Assembly (NCBI GenBank): GCA_937871985.1
Contig: CALMPB010000255.1
Coordinates: forward strand, 1 to 28,544
Length of the DNA stretch: 28,544 nucleotides
DNA from: an uncultured Burkholderiaceae bacterium
GTDB taxonomy: Bacteria; Pseudomonadota; Gammaproteobacteria; Burkholderiales; Burkholderiaceae
Direction of reading: 5' to 3'
The translations under genes and the position numbers were made by a program. Shown piece by piece: positions 13,908-22,186 of the stretch (positions are counted from its first letter, which is position 1; every line of letters begins with the position of its first letter). The notes under the pieces were generated by a model. That model did not search any database, was not told the DNA's origin, and saw only the letters and a program-made list of their open reading frames with translations.

Positions 13908-14696
13908 ATGCGGCGTTTTATTGGCTTGGTAGGAAGTGCTCTTGTTCTGACGTCGAGCATGGCGGCAGCACCTGAGGGCCAGGGTCAGTTCGATATGCGC
14001 GAGTGGATCGTGCCCGAGACGTCCGCCCTCGTAACCGTCCCTGAGCACTCTGAGCGTGCGGTCGCGACACCGAAACGGGTGGGACCAGAGAAGCTCAAAC
14101 CGGTGTGGTCGGTTCAAGGGCCGTCTACGTACCGTCCCGGAACGTGGATCGATACGAGTTACCGGAAGGATCCGAGACTCATATTGAGCCAAGTCGTTCG
14201 ATTCGATTTTGATTTGTCGGAGTCGGCGTCCACGAACGCTGCGGCGCTGGTTGCCGCGCAAGTTGCAGGGCAGGGCGTCTCGTATCTGGTGGTGGGGCAT
14301 GCGGACGAGCGTGGTACCGACGCCTACAACCTCGCCCTGTCGAAGCGCAGGGCGGAGGGGGTGAAACGCGCGCTGGAGGTCGCTGGTGTGCCCGCCAAAT
14401 CAATCGAAGCGCGCTGGTACGGAAAGAGGCTACCGGTGAGCTTCGCGGATCAGAGTCTGAACCGCCGGGTGGAGATCTTGGTCAGCGGCGATCGTCCGGC
14501 TCAACTTAGGCGCGGAGCTAAGGCGGTGGGAGCTACGCCGCGTAGCAATCCGGGCATCGCGGAATCCGCGGCCCGTCAACCTCAACCATCCCCTGGGGCC
14601 GTCTCGCCAGGATCTGCCGCATGCCACGTGCCTGGAGCGCAAGTCGTGGGCGGAAGGATTGTTCCTGCTTCGAACAACAAGGAGTGCAACCAATGA
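13908..14696 (+). CDS. OmpA-domain envelope protein heading the tra operon
   Basis: A 262-residue exported protein. ATG 13908 follows GGGAGG and gives a clean signal peptide (MRRFIGLVGSALVLTSSMAAA); the frame is open to 13848 but that start would precede the transcript. The OmpA-like peptidoglycan-binding domain lies at about 95-205, with VRFDFDLSES, VVGHADERGTDAYNLALSKR and NRRVEILVSG. A Pro/Ala-rich tail ends with two Cys. It likely anchors the secretion apparatus to the cell wall. F-type operons do not normally begin with an OmpA-domain gene, though Dot/Icm systems have such components. The stop overlaps traL (ATGA). Confidence 0.88.
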   Translation: MRRFIGLVGSALVLTSSMAAAPEGQGQFDMREWIVPETSALVTVPEHSERAVATPKRVGPEKLKPVWSVQGPSTYRPGTWIDTSYRKDPRLILSQVVRFDFDLSESASTNAAALVAAQVAGQGVSYLVVGHADERGTDAYNLALSKRRAEGVKRALEVAGVPAKSIEARWYGKRLPVSFADQSLNRRVEILVSGDRPAQLRRGAKAVGATPRSNPGIAESAARQPQPSPGAVSPGSAACHVPGAQVVGGRIVPASNNKECNQ

Positions 14697-14980
14697 TCGA
14701 CGAAATTGATATTCCTGCGCACACGGACGACATGCCTTCATTTCTTCTATGGGAAATGGACGAGTTCCTGGTCTTGATGCTGTGCTTCCTGGGCGGCTAC
14801 ATCGCTCGCGGCATGTGGCCGTTCGTTGGCGCCGCCATCGGACTTTGGTTCACGGCGCGGATGCGCCGCTGGAAGCAGAACGAGATGATGGGAGCTATCC
14901 CACACATCGTATTTGCAGCAGGTTGGGCGGGTATCAACAAGCTGTATCGGAACGCGAAGCATGGGGTGCTGTGGTCATGA
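14693..14980 (+). CDS. traL: TraL, T4SS inner-membrane protein
   Basis: A 95-residue membrane protein equivalent to VirB3. AAGGAG precedes ATG 14693, which overlaps the previous stop. It has MPSFLLWEMDEFLVL near the N-terminus, then the hydrophobic region MLCFLGGYIARGMWPFVGAAIGL and a basic cytoplasmic stretch ARMRRWKQN, in the F TraL pattern. It is followed by traE with an ATGA overlap, the standard L-E-K-B-V order. Confidence 0.92.
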   Translation: MIDEIDIPAHTDDMPSFLLWEMDEFLVLMLCFLGGYIARGMWPFVGAAIGLWFTARMRRWKQNEMMGAIPHIVFAAGWAGINKLYRNAKHGVLWS

Positions 14981-15750
14981 AGCTCAACTTTCTGACGAAG
15001 TCCTGGCGAAGCGCCGAGCGAAGCGTCCAGTTTTTGCTCGTGATTCTTCTGATTGAGAGCGTGGTCACCTTGGGAGCGCTGTACGGCTGGCTGAAGAAGG
15101 ACGTCGTGACTCGCCTGGTGCCGCCTCGCATGACAGTAGAGGCAGAGATCAGTGCGGATAGTGCGTCCAAGGACTACCTGATCAGCGTTGCATTAACTGC
15201 GGCGACCCTTACGGGGAACGTGAGCCCCAAGAACGTGACGTTTGTGGCAGACGCGATGGGGCTCATCACGTCGCCGGCGATTTATCCGGAAGTCAGGCGC
15301 CGACTCTTCGCGCTTGCGATGGATCCTGTGTTCAAGGACCGCGGAGGCAGCGTGACGTTCACTGCGACCGGAATGGACTACGAGGCGCGCACCAAGACGG
15401 TATTCATCAAGGGCGAGCTCCAGTCTACGACTACGGCCGGCCCGATCGGGAAAGGAACTCCGTACGTTTACGAAATCCAAGTCGCCATCGAGAACGGCTG
15501 GCCGCAAATCTCCAAGTTCGATCACTACCCAGGCAAGCAAGAGAAAAGCCAGCATTGGCAATCAAGAAACCGTCGCGCGTTGGAGCGCGAGGCGGCTGAG
15601 CACGAGGCGGATCAACGTGCGGAAGACGCCGCAAAGGATCCTTGGTTCGACGACGCTGTTCGCTTCGGCGCGGCCGGCGGCAGCGTCGAAACCAGAGATC
15701 TGATGAGCGACGAGCGGCGTCAGAACAATGAGCAAGGAGAGAGTAAGTGA
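14977..15750 (+). CDS. traE: TraE, T4SS assembly protein
   Basis: A 257-residue VirB8-like pilus assembly protein. ATG 14977 overlaps the traL stop. One N-terminal membrane helix (VQFLLVILLIESVVTLGALY) is followed by a periplasmic NTF2-like domain to about residue 195, with YEIQVAIENGWPQISKF near its end. The last 60 residues are a charged, disordered tail (EREAAEHEADQRAEDAAKD) that F TraE (188 residues) does not have. Confidence 0.93.
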   Translation: MKLNFLTKSWRSAERSVQFLLVILLIESVVTLGALYGWLKKDVVTRLVPPRMTVEAEISADSASKDYLISVALTAATLTGNVSPKNVTFVADAMGLITSPAIYPEVRRRLFALAMDPVFKDRGGSVTFTATGMDYEARTKTVFIKGELQSTTTAGPIGKGTPYVYEIQVAIENGWPQISKFDHYPGKQEKSQHWQSRNRRALEREAAEHEADQRAEDAAKDPWFDDAVRFGAAGGSVETRDLMSDERRQNNEQGESK

Positions 15751-16604
15751 AGCGAGTCGTTTATAGCCTACTTCTGGCGTCATGCGCCGCGTCGAACGCC
15801 TTCGCGGTGGACCAGTACAAGTTGCCCCCCCCAGGACAGACTCCCGTGCAACGCCAGGCGATGCCTGGTGTCGGCACCATGCCTGGCGAAGCCGTCCAGC
15901 GGAGCAACGTGGTCCCTGTGACGGGGGAGGAGACCGTGCCTGTCGACATCTCGGCCACGTACATGAACCGCATCGCGACGCCTTTTGCGCGAGCGAAGGT
16001 AATCGACGCTACGAGCGGCGAAGACAAAAAGCCTCAACTTGGGGAGATGGTTATCACGGCCAACGGCTCGTCTGTGTACGTGCACGCCAATGGTGCGACT
16101 GATGCGCAGGCGATTTACATCACGGGCGACCAGCCGGGGGATCCCGTCATCTCGCTTCTCCTCATTCCGAAATCGATACCCAACCAGGTGATTCCTCTTC
16201 AGTTGAACGGCGGGTCTAACGCTGGTGGTTCATCGACGTCCGGATTCGATGCGCGTGCAAAGTCTGATGTGTACACCGATCAACTTGTCTACGCGTTGCG
16301 GACCCTTGCGTCGGGAGGGCGATTGCAGGGCTACGCTGAGGGATACATGCCTTCTGCGGTTGCAGCTATCGGTGAGGTGAGCATCCGGCCCCTGTCGCGG
16401 CATTCTGGGGCGCACTACGACATATACCGGTACCGGGTATCTGGACCGGCTGATCGGACGGTGGAGTTGCAAGAGCCCTCCTTCTGGGCGGAAGGTGTTC
16501 GCGGGGTTGCATTCTTCCCAACCTCCGTCGTGGGAGGTGGAGCGGAGACCGATCTCTTCGTGGTCGCGGACAAGTCCGCCACGGGGCAGGGAGGAGCGCA
16601 ATGA
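15747..16604 (+). CDS. traK: TraK, outer-membrane core subunit (VirB9-like)
   Basis: A 285-residue secreted protein starting with GTG at 15747 in a GTGA overlap with traE. The signal peptide (VYSLLLASCAASNAFA) ends near residue 20. A Pro/Gly-rich stretch follows, then the beta-rich domain: VPVDISATYMNRIATPFA resembles the secretin-like TraK pattern, as does VYVHANGATDAQAIYITG. C-terminal WAEGVRGVAFFPTSVV is also TraK-like. With TraB and TraV it forms the outer-membrane core complex. Confidence 0.92.
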   Translation: MKRVVYSLLLASCAASNAFAVDQYKLPPPGQTPVQRQAMPGVGTMPGEAVQRSNVVPVTGEETVPVDISATYMNRIATPFARAKVIDATSGEDKKPQLGEMVITANGSSVYVHANGATDAQAIYITGDQPGDPVISLLLIPKSIPNQVIPLQLNGGSNAGGSSTSGFDARAKSDVYTDQLVYALRTLASGGRLQGYAEGYMPSAVAAIGEVSIRPLSRHSGAHYDIYRYRVSGPADRTVELQEPSFWAEGVRGVAFFPTSVVGGGAETDLFVVADKSATGQGGAQ

Positions 16605-17842
16605 GCGAGAAGAAAGGTCTGAAGGACTGGTGGAACGAGCAAGGCTCGGGTGTTCGTCTGGGGATCGTCGGCGTCAGCTTCATCGTCGTCGTGGTGCTGC
16701 TCTTCATTCTTCTGAAGCCCGCGCCCAAGAAGCGCGTCCCGAAGAATCCCGAGCCCCCGGTGTCGGCAAACATGCTGCTGCCAAAGCCGAAGGATCGCAC
16801 GGTCGAGATGCTCGCTGGCGACCTTACGGCGCAATCAAAGCAGTTGAAGGATCTTGGAGACCAGATCAAGCAGGAGCGAGAGGCCCGGAAGCAAATCCTC
16901 GGTCGTTTGGAGGACGCGATTGACAAGATCAAATCGGCGCCAGGCGCGGACGGCGTGTCCAAGGACATTCTTTCTGAGGTCCAGAAGCTGAGCACACGCC
17001 TGGACTCGCTGGAAGGGAAGAGGGAGTTGGGTGCGGGATATCAGCTTCCGAATGCCCCAGCCTCTTCTTTGCCTTCCGGAGCTCCGATGGCCGCACCCAC
17101 GGCCAGTCCGGAGGTGAAGGCCATTCGCATCCGGGTTACCGAGAACGCCACGCCAAAGCCCGAAGAGCCACGGACAGATTCCGAGGCTCCTGGTGAATAC
17201 GTCCCGATGACCACGGTGTTTGAAGGGCACCTCATCACGGGTATGGACGCTCCGACGGACCAGTCCGCCAAGGCAAAAGTGAACGCGGTACCCGGAATTC
17301 TCCGCGTTAAGGGCATTTCGTCAATGCCCAATGGACATACGTCGCAGTCGCTGAATGATTGCCGCGTGCTGGTCGCAGGCTACGGGGGACTTTCCGACGA
17401 GCGTGCCCAGCTGCGCACCGAGAGTATCGCTTGCATCATTCCCAATGACGATCCGACCAAAGAGCCTCGCGTCGTAGAGGCTCCGCTGGATGGGTTTGTG
17501 CTAGGCGAAGACGGGCGCGTGGGTGTGCGGGGACGGCTCGTTTCCAAGCAGGGGCAGCTGATCGCAAAGACGTTGATGGCCGGCGTGCTGTCCGGATTCG
17601 GCGACGCGTTAAAGCCGACCCGCGTACAGGGCTTGGATCTCAACCCTTCGGGAAGCGTCCAGACTCAGTCCGTCGACGCCAGCACGATCGGAAAGACCGG
17701 GCTTGCAACAGGCCTCTCCGACGCCGCCAAGAGCGTGAGCGAGTACTACCTGAAGTTGGCAGATCAAATGATGCCGGTGCTCGAAGTTGACGCCGGCAGG
17801 AAGGTGACCGTGGCACTTAAGAAAGGATTTGTACTGAAATGA
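16601..17842 (+). CDS. traB: TraB, core scaffold (VirB10-like)
   Basis: A 413-residue protein spanning the periplasm. The inner-membrane helix is at 21-42 (LGIVGVSFIVVVVLLFILL), then a Pro-rich linker and a coiled coil (about 70-130, SKQLKDLGDQIKQEREARKQ). The C-terminal outer-membrane barrel domain runs from about 200 to 413, with MPNGHTSQSLNDCRVLVAGYG and VLEVDAGRKVTVALKKGF. Length is close to other TraB proteins. ATGA overlaps join it to traK and traV. Two adjacent inverted repeats lie in its coding sequence at 17282-17329. Confidence 0.94.
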   Translation: MSEKKGLKDWWNEQGSGVRLGIVGVSFIVVVVLLFILLKPAPKKRVPKNPEPPVSANMLLPKPKDRTVEMLAGDLTAQSKQLKDLGDQIKQEREARKQILGRLEDAIDKIKSAPGADGVSKDILSEVQKLSTRLDSLEGKRELGAGYQLPNAPASSLPSGAPMAAPTASPEVKAIRIRVTENATPKPEEPRTDSEAPGEYVPMTTVFEGHLITGMDAPTDQSAKAKVNAVPGILRVKGISSMPNGHTSQSLNDCRVLVAGYGGLSDERAQLRTESIACIIPNDDPTKEPRVVEAPLDGFVLGEDGRVGVRGRLVSKQGQLIAKTLMAGVLSGFGDALKPTRVQGLDLNPSGSVQTQSVDASTIGKTGLATGLSDAAKSVSEYYLKLADQMMPVLEVDAGRKVTVALKKGFVLK

Positions 17843-18546
17843 AGAAGCTCCTATTGGTGTGTTCGTTAACCGTGGCCCTCAGCGGTTGCGCGTCGATCTT
17901 GGATCCCGCGGGCGGCCGCTCTTCGTTCACGTGCATGGATCCGAACAATCCGGATTCGCTGCAAGACGGAATTACGTGCAAAACGCCGATGGCCGTCATC
18001 AAGTCGACCGATCAACCGATGCCTCTGAGGGAGAGCGATTTGCCCTTCGGGGTGACCATGAAGGACGTTGAATCCGGGACGGTCGCGGGCAATGTGCAGA
18101 TCGGAAGCTTTCCGGCTGGCAAGAGCGATCGGCAGCGGACGCAAGGAGCTACGGTTGCAGGCTCCTATGACCTGGTCACGGCCGTCGGTGCCGGGGCTGG
18201 CCCGGGCGCTGGAAGCGACATCTACGGTAAGCCCGTTCGCGAGCCCGCCGTGGTGATGCGCATTTGGGTGGCACCGTGGATCGACGCACGTGACGACCTG
18301 CATTACCCCTCGTACGTCTTCACCGAAGTCCAGCCCCGCCGCTGGGCTATGGGGGCGGCTGGTTTCGTTAATCGAGGAATTCTGGCGCCGGCGAAGATGG
18401 TGCGGCCGGCGGGTGCGAAGGTTGTCGGTTCGCCGCGTGTGCCGCGCTCCGGCGGATCTCAGGAACCCGCCGAATCCTCTGCAACAAGCACCAGGGAAAA
18501 CAGCATTAAGGACATGGGAGGAATGCCACAAATCACCAACCCGTAG
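17839..18546 (+). CDS. traV: TraV, outer-membrane core lipoprotein (VirB7-like)
   Basis: A 235-residue lipoprotein with lipobox LSGC, lipidated Cys17 after signal peptide MKKLLLVCSLTVALSG. The family's paired Cys appear in SSFTCMDPNNP and DGITCKTPM. A conserved C-terminal stretch MRIWVAPWIDARDDLHYPSYVF is typical. At 235 residues it is longer than F TraV (171), with a Ser/Pro-rich end. It closes the L-E-K-B-V run; 47 bases then separate it from the pilin gene. Confidence 0.9.
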   Translation: MKKLLLVCSLTVALSGCASILDPAGGRSSFTCMDPNNPDSLQDGITCKTPMAVIKSTDQPMPLRESDLPFGVTMKDVESGTVAGNVQIGSFPAGKSDRQRTQGATVAGSYDLVTAVGAGAGPGAGSDIYGKPVREPAVVMRIWVAPWIDARDDLHYPSYVFTEVQPRRWAMGAAGFVNRGILAPAKMVRPAGAKVVGSPRVPRSGGSQEPAESSATSTRENSIKDMGGMPQITNP

Positions 18547-18593
18547 CGAACGAAAATCTCACCAACCAAGGATAGAAACTAAAGGAATAAAAC

Positions 18594-18992
18594 ATGGAAA
18601 TCTCCCTCAAGCCGATGGCTTCCGGTTCCAGCGAGAGTGCGATTCAGAACCCTCCGAAATGGCTGCTCATGGTCGCCGCCTTCATCATTATCGCCATTGT
18701 GTCGCTGGCATCAGCACATGCTGGTGGCGGCGGCGACGCGTTGACCGAATTCAACGACTTCCTGGAAGACGAGTACAACGGCTCGCTTGGCCTGGCCATT
18801 GGCCTCGTATCGGTCCTGTTCGGGCTTGTGGCCACGGCGGTCATGATGACTTTCAAGCCCGCCGCGATCGGCGTGGGCGTGGCGTTCCTTATCGGTCCGT
18901 TCGTCGATGCTGTCGTGAAGGCGCGTGCGTCCGGGTTGCCCGAGGTCGTCGCGCACGTCGTAACTACCGGGATTCCCGGCCTCACCCTCTAG
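18594..18992 (+). CDS. traA: TraA-like F-type propilin
   Basis: A 132-residue pilin precursor. A long leader ends in a hydrophobic helix and SLASAHA, a signal peptidase site predicted between Ala43 and Gly44. The mature 89 residues start GGGGDALTEF and have two hydrophobic helices (LGLAIGLVSVLFGLVATAVM and IGVGVAFLIGPFVDAVV) joined by a short Lys-containing loop (FKPAA), the F-pilin hairpin. It has 19 more residues than mature F pilin, mostly at the C-terminus (ending GIPGLTL). AAAGGA precedes ATG 18594. A terminator follows, giving the pilin its own expression level. Confidence 0.88.
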   Translation: MEISLKPMASGSSESAIQNPPKWLLMVAAFIIIAIVSLASAHAGGGGDALTEFNDFLEDEYNGSLGLAIGLVSVLFGLVATAVMMTFKPAAIGVGVAFLIGPFVDAVVKARASGLPEVVAHVVTTGIPGLTL

Positions 18993-19052
18993 GGGTGCCT
19001 GCGCAGAGGCGAACTGATCCCTCTATCTGCTCTACCAAGTAGCAAATGCAGG

Positions 19053-19099
19053 AAGGCAGCGACGTCCGGCTCGATGCCCGGACCCGCTGCCTTAGTTTT
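19053..19099 (+). terminator. Terminator/attenuator between traA and traC
   Basis: AAGGCAGCG (19053-19061) pairs with CGCTGCCTT (19085-19093), with an inner GTCCGG/CCGGAC pairing, followed by AGTTTTA. It lies in the 190-base gap after the pilin gene, inside what is otherwise one operon. Partial termination would yield abundant short pilin transcripts and less traC mRNA. Confidence 0.72.
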
Positions 19100-19182
19100 A
19101 CTGTGCACCCTTCGCTGAGCTTGGCATGCCCGCTAGTCGGCAGCCTCGCGATCGCAATCATCCCCACCCCGGACGCCAGATA

Positions 19183-21663
19183 ATGAGCAAGCTCAAGAAA
19201 AACCATCCCGCCGAGAACATCACGGTCACTGCGTGGGATGACTCCTCCAATATCCTCTACTTCGAATCCAAACGGTTGAAGGAGCGTTTCATTGGCGCGG
19301 TGGGTGTCACCTCGCCGGTGGTGGGAACCGACAACCAGTTCGTTGAGCGCCTTTCAGTATCCTTGTCTGCGAACCTTCCCGCGGGGTCCATCATTCATTG
19401 GGGTATCCTCGCCGATCCCGACATCGATGCCATTGTGGAGGGCTACCTCTCAGGGAAGGCCGGTGCTGGCGGCATATTGGCCTCGATGGCTCGCGAGCAT
19501 GCCGAATACATAGCGTCAGGGACCACGCAGCCGCTCATTCCGACGAATGGAGTTCGGGTCCACAAAAAACGGCTTTTTGTGGGAATTAAAGTGCCAGTGA
19601 CCGCGGCTGACGTCGCGGCCGACGATCTCGCACCCGCGACCGAGCACGTCACAGGGCTGTTTGACCGCCTGAAGACCGCGGGCTTTCATTTTCGTCTGCT
19701 CGACGAGGCGGGGTATCGGCGAATCGTTAAGAAGGTCCACAACCCCTGGGCTTCAGACGATGATTGTGTGGCCCCGTTGGACGAAGAACGTCCACTCAAC
19801 GAGCAGATTCTTCCCAACTCGTTCTCGGTCGACTATTCCCAAGATCACGCGTCGATATCGTTCAATGACGGGCAGCATTTCGCCAAGGTGCTCAGCGTGA
19901 ACAACTTCCCCCAGCGTGCGCACTCATGGATCATGAATGAGGTGATAGGCGACGCCAAGGGGCTCACCAATCAGATCCAGGAGCCCTTCTACCTGTCCTT
20001 CGTCATGCTTTACCCCGATCAGCAGGCGCTTAAGCGTAAGGTCGGCTTGATGTCGACGGTGATCAACAACCAGGCGTACGGGCCGACGATCAAGCTCTGG
20101 CCCGTTATTGGCTATAAGAAAAAGCGTATCGACACGCTCGTCCACGCGTTGAACGGCCGCGGTGAAATTGGCGTGCAAGTGTCCATGGCGCTTGTCATCT
20201 ATTCGAAGAGCAAGGACCGACTTCGCTCGTACAGCGAAAGCTTGTGCACTTACTACCGTGCGATCGGCGGTAAAGGAAAGAAGTTCGATATCCGAGAGGA
20301 CAAGCGAATCCTGCGCACCGTATTCGAGCAGGCCCTCCCATTGAATGGGAGTGAAGGCGGGTTGCACCGTTCCTTCCGCCTGCGCTCCATGTCAGTTCCG
20401 CAAGCCGTGCGATTTTTGCCGATCTATGGCGACGGAACGGGGAGTCGGACCTCGTCAGGAACCCTAGTCCTAACACGACGTGGCGAAGCCGCGATGATAG
20501 ACCCGCTGGCTACACCCGGTAATGCGAACGGCCTCGTGTATGCCGAATCTGGCAGTGGGAAGTCCTTTTGGGTGCAGGCGGTCGTCTCCGACATGCTGGC
20601 CTCAGGGGTGAAGGTGTGGATTATCGATGACGGCCGATCCTACGAGAAGCTTGGTCGGTCGCTGGGCCCCGATAAATGCCAGGTCATCACCTTCTCCAAG
20701 GAAAGCTTTCTGTCGCTCAATCCTTTCACATCAATTCCATTGGGGGGGCTTCAAGAAGAGATGTCGCTGCTATCGACGATCTTCACGAAGATGGCCGCGC
20801 CAAATGATGGGCTGGACGACGTGAAGCGGCCGATTCTGGAACGCGCGATTACGGCTGCGTACATGAACAACACGAACGAGGCTATTCCCGAGGATGTCGC
20901 CAATTTTCTGTTGACGCAGCCTGACGAGTTGTCGCGGACGATTGGTAAGCAGCTATACCCGTTTGCCTCGGGCCAGTTTGCCCATTGGTTCAACAAGCCC
21001 TTCAACATCAACATGGACGCCCAACTCATCATTCTGGAGATGGGTGACCTGAAGCTTCTTCCTCATCTGCGGGACGTGGTTGTGCTTCAGATGTTTGCCG
21101 CGATCGCGCGCAGCCGACAGAAGTTGAAAACCCAGGGCATTCGAAATCTCTTGCTGGTGGAAGAGGCGAAACAATGGCTGCTGAATCCGATCATGGCGGA
21201 GGGCATTGACGAGTCCTACGCCCGCGCGCGTAAAGACCTTGGCGCAATCGCTTGCGTGACCCAGGGTCTGCTGGATATCGGCAAATCTCCCCGCGGAGAC
21301 TCGATCCTCCAGAACACGGCGTGGCATGCGATTCTCAAGCAGAAGCCGGATCAGGTGCAGAAGGCACTTAATCAAGACCACTTTTCAATCGACGCCTATG
21401 GCGCGGAGCAGATCAACTCGATTCACAAAGTGGACAACGTCTACTCCGAGTTCATGTTCAAAGTCGACTCCGCATACGAGATCTACCGACTCGTGCGAAG
21501 CCGCTATTCGAATGTGATGTTCTCCACCAGCGGAAGGGAACGGACGGAGATCCTTCGCATGATCGATCAGGGTGTTTCGGCTGACGCTGCTATCCGCAGA
21601 TTCCTCGACGAAGAGGCGCGCGGTGTGGTTTCCCGTCACGAACCCACTCTCACTATGGGCTGA
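19183..21663 (+). CDS. traC: TraC, T4SS assembly ATPase (VirB4-like)
   Basis: An 826-residue ATPase driving pilus assembly. I choose ATG 19183; the frame continues to 19126 but that stretch is low-complexity Pro/Arg and not family-like. The N-terminal TraC domain covers 1-430. Walker A is ESGSGKS (455-461). The Walker B position reads LLVEEAKQWL (657-666), with Glu instead of the usual Asp before the catalytic Glu. VTQGLLDIG and NTAWHAILKQKPDQV are the usual following motifs. It acts with TraL and TraE at the inner membrane. No clear promoter is seen in the gap after the pilin terminator, so it may depend on read-through. Confidence 0.95.
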   Translation: MSKLKKNHPAENITVTAWDDSSNILYFESKRLKERFIGAVGVTSPVVGTDNQFVERLSVSLSANLPAGSIIHWGILADPDIDAIVEGYLSGKAGAGGILASMAREHAEYIASGTTQPLIPTNGVRVHKKRLFVGIKVPVTAADVAADDLAPATEHVTGLFDRLKTAGFHFRLLDEAGYRRIVKKVHNPWASDDDCVAPLDEERPLNEQILPNSFSVDYSQDHASISFNDGQHFAKVLSVNNFPQRAHSWIMNEVIGDAKGLTNQIQEPFYLSFVMLYPDQQALKRKVGLMSTVINNQAYGPTIKLWPVIGYKKKRIDTLVHALNGRGEIGVQVSMALVIYSKSKDRLRSYSESLCTYYRAIGGKGKKFDIREDKRILRTVFEQALPLNGSEGGLHRSFRLRSMSVPQAVRFLPIYGDGTGSRTSSGTLVLTRRGEAAMIDPLATPGNANGLVYAESGSGKSFWVQAVVSDMLASGVKVWIIDDGRSYEKLGRSLGPDKCQVITFSKESFLSLNPFTSIPLGGLQEEMSLLSTIFTKMAAPNDGLDDVKRPILERAITAAYMNNTNEAIPEDVANFLLTQPDELSRTIGKQLYPFASGQFAHWFNKPFNINMDAQLIILEMGDLKLLPHLRDVVVLQMFAAIARSRQKLKTQGIRNLLLVEEAKQWLLNPIMAEGIDESYARARKDLGAIACVTQGLLDIGKSPRGDSILQNTAWHAILKQKPDQVQKALNQDHFSIDAYGAEQINSIHKVDNVYSEFMFKVDSAYEIYRLVRSRYSNVMFSTSGRERTEILRMIDQGVSADAAIRRFLDEEARGVVSRHEPTLTMG

Positions 21664-21697
21664 GCCAAGACAACTCTTCTTTTGCAAGGTGATCGGA

Positions 21698-22186
21698 ATG
21701 AATTTGTTCTCGTTTTTGTACGTGGCCGCCGGCGCGGCGTTGCTGTGTTTATTGGGATTGTGGCTGGTGCGGCCTAAGGCCATAAAGCCGGAATTTGCGA
21801 TCGCGGTGTTCGTCGCGGTGGTAATTGCATCAACTCTTGCGGCATGGAACCTTGACTCGGACGGCCCGCTGAGTGCTGAGTCGGATTCCCCGCAAAGGAC
21901 ACGATCGACCGCTACGTCTCAAGAAATGGGCGGTGGCACGCCCGTCGTAGTGCTCGATGCGGCAGGGTTAGCTGAGCGATTCTATGAGAGGGCGTCGCTT
22001 GCCGGGGAGGTGAACTCTCCGGTCGATGTCGCTCAAGATTTCGCGGCGCAATTAGCTCGCGTCCTTCGCGACTATGAAGGTGCAGGAATTCTTGTGCTGA
22101 ACAAAAATGCTGCACTCGCTGTCCCGCCCCTGGGGGATGTCACCACAGTCGTCGCCGAACGCCTGGGCTTGGGGGCAGAGAAGTAG
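21698..22186 (+). CDS. trbI: TrbI (F-type), conjugation protein
   Basis: A 162-residue inner-membrane protein. ATG 21698 follows AAGGTGAT; the frame is open upstream into traC but the new start fits best. Two hydrophobic segments lead (FLYVAAGAALLCLLGLWLV and IAVFVAVVIASTLAAW). The C-terminal half matches F TrbI: VVVLDAAGLAERFYERA, then VAQDFAAQLARVLRDYEGAG and ILVLNKNAALAVPPLGDVT. F TrbI has a single membrane helix, so this one is extended. TrbI influences pilus outgrowth and retraction. Its place right after traC is conserved. Confidence 0.82.
   Translation: MNLFSFLYVAAGAALLCLLGLWLVRPKAIKPEFAIAVFVAVVIASTLAAWNLDSDGPLSAESDSPQRTRSTATSQEMGGGTPVVVLDAAGLAERFYERASLAGEVNSPVDVAQDFAAQLARVLRDYEGAGILVLNKNAALAVPPLGDVTTVVAERLGLGAEK

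Noticed and set aside
16366..16995. A 209-codon antisense frame across traK/traB
   Set aside because: No coherent domain; both genes on the other strand are secure and overlap by ATGA.
19126..19182. Upstream start for traC at 19126
   Set aside because: The added 19 residues are Pro/Arg/His-rich and lie just after the pilin terminator; ATG 19183 gives a family-like N-terminus.
19561..19581. Hairpin CACAAAAA/TTTTTGTG in early traC
   Set aside because: Its A-run and T-run lie in the stem, it is inside a well-conserved coding region, and termination there would remove TraC; likely chance.
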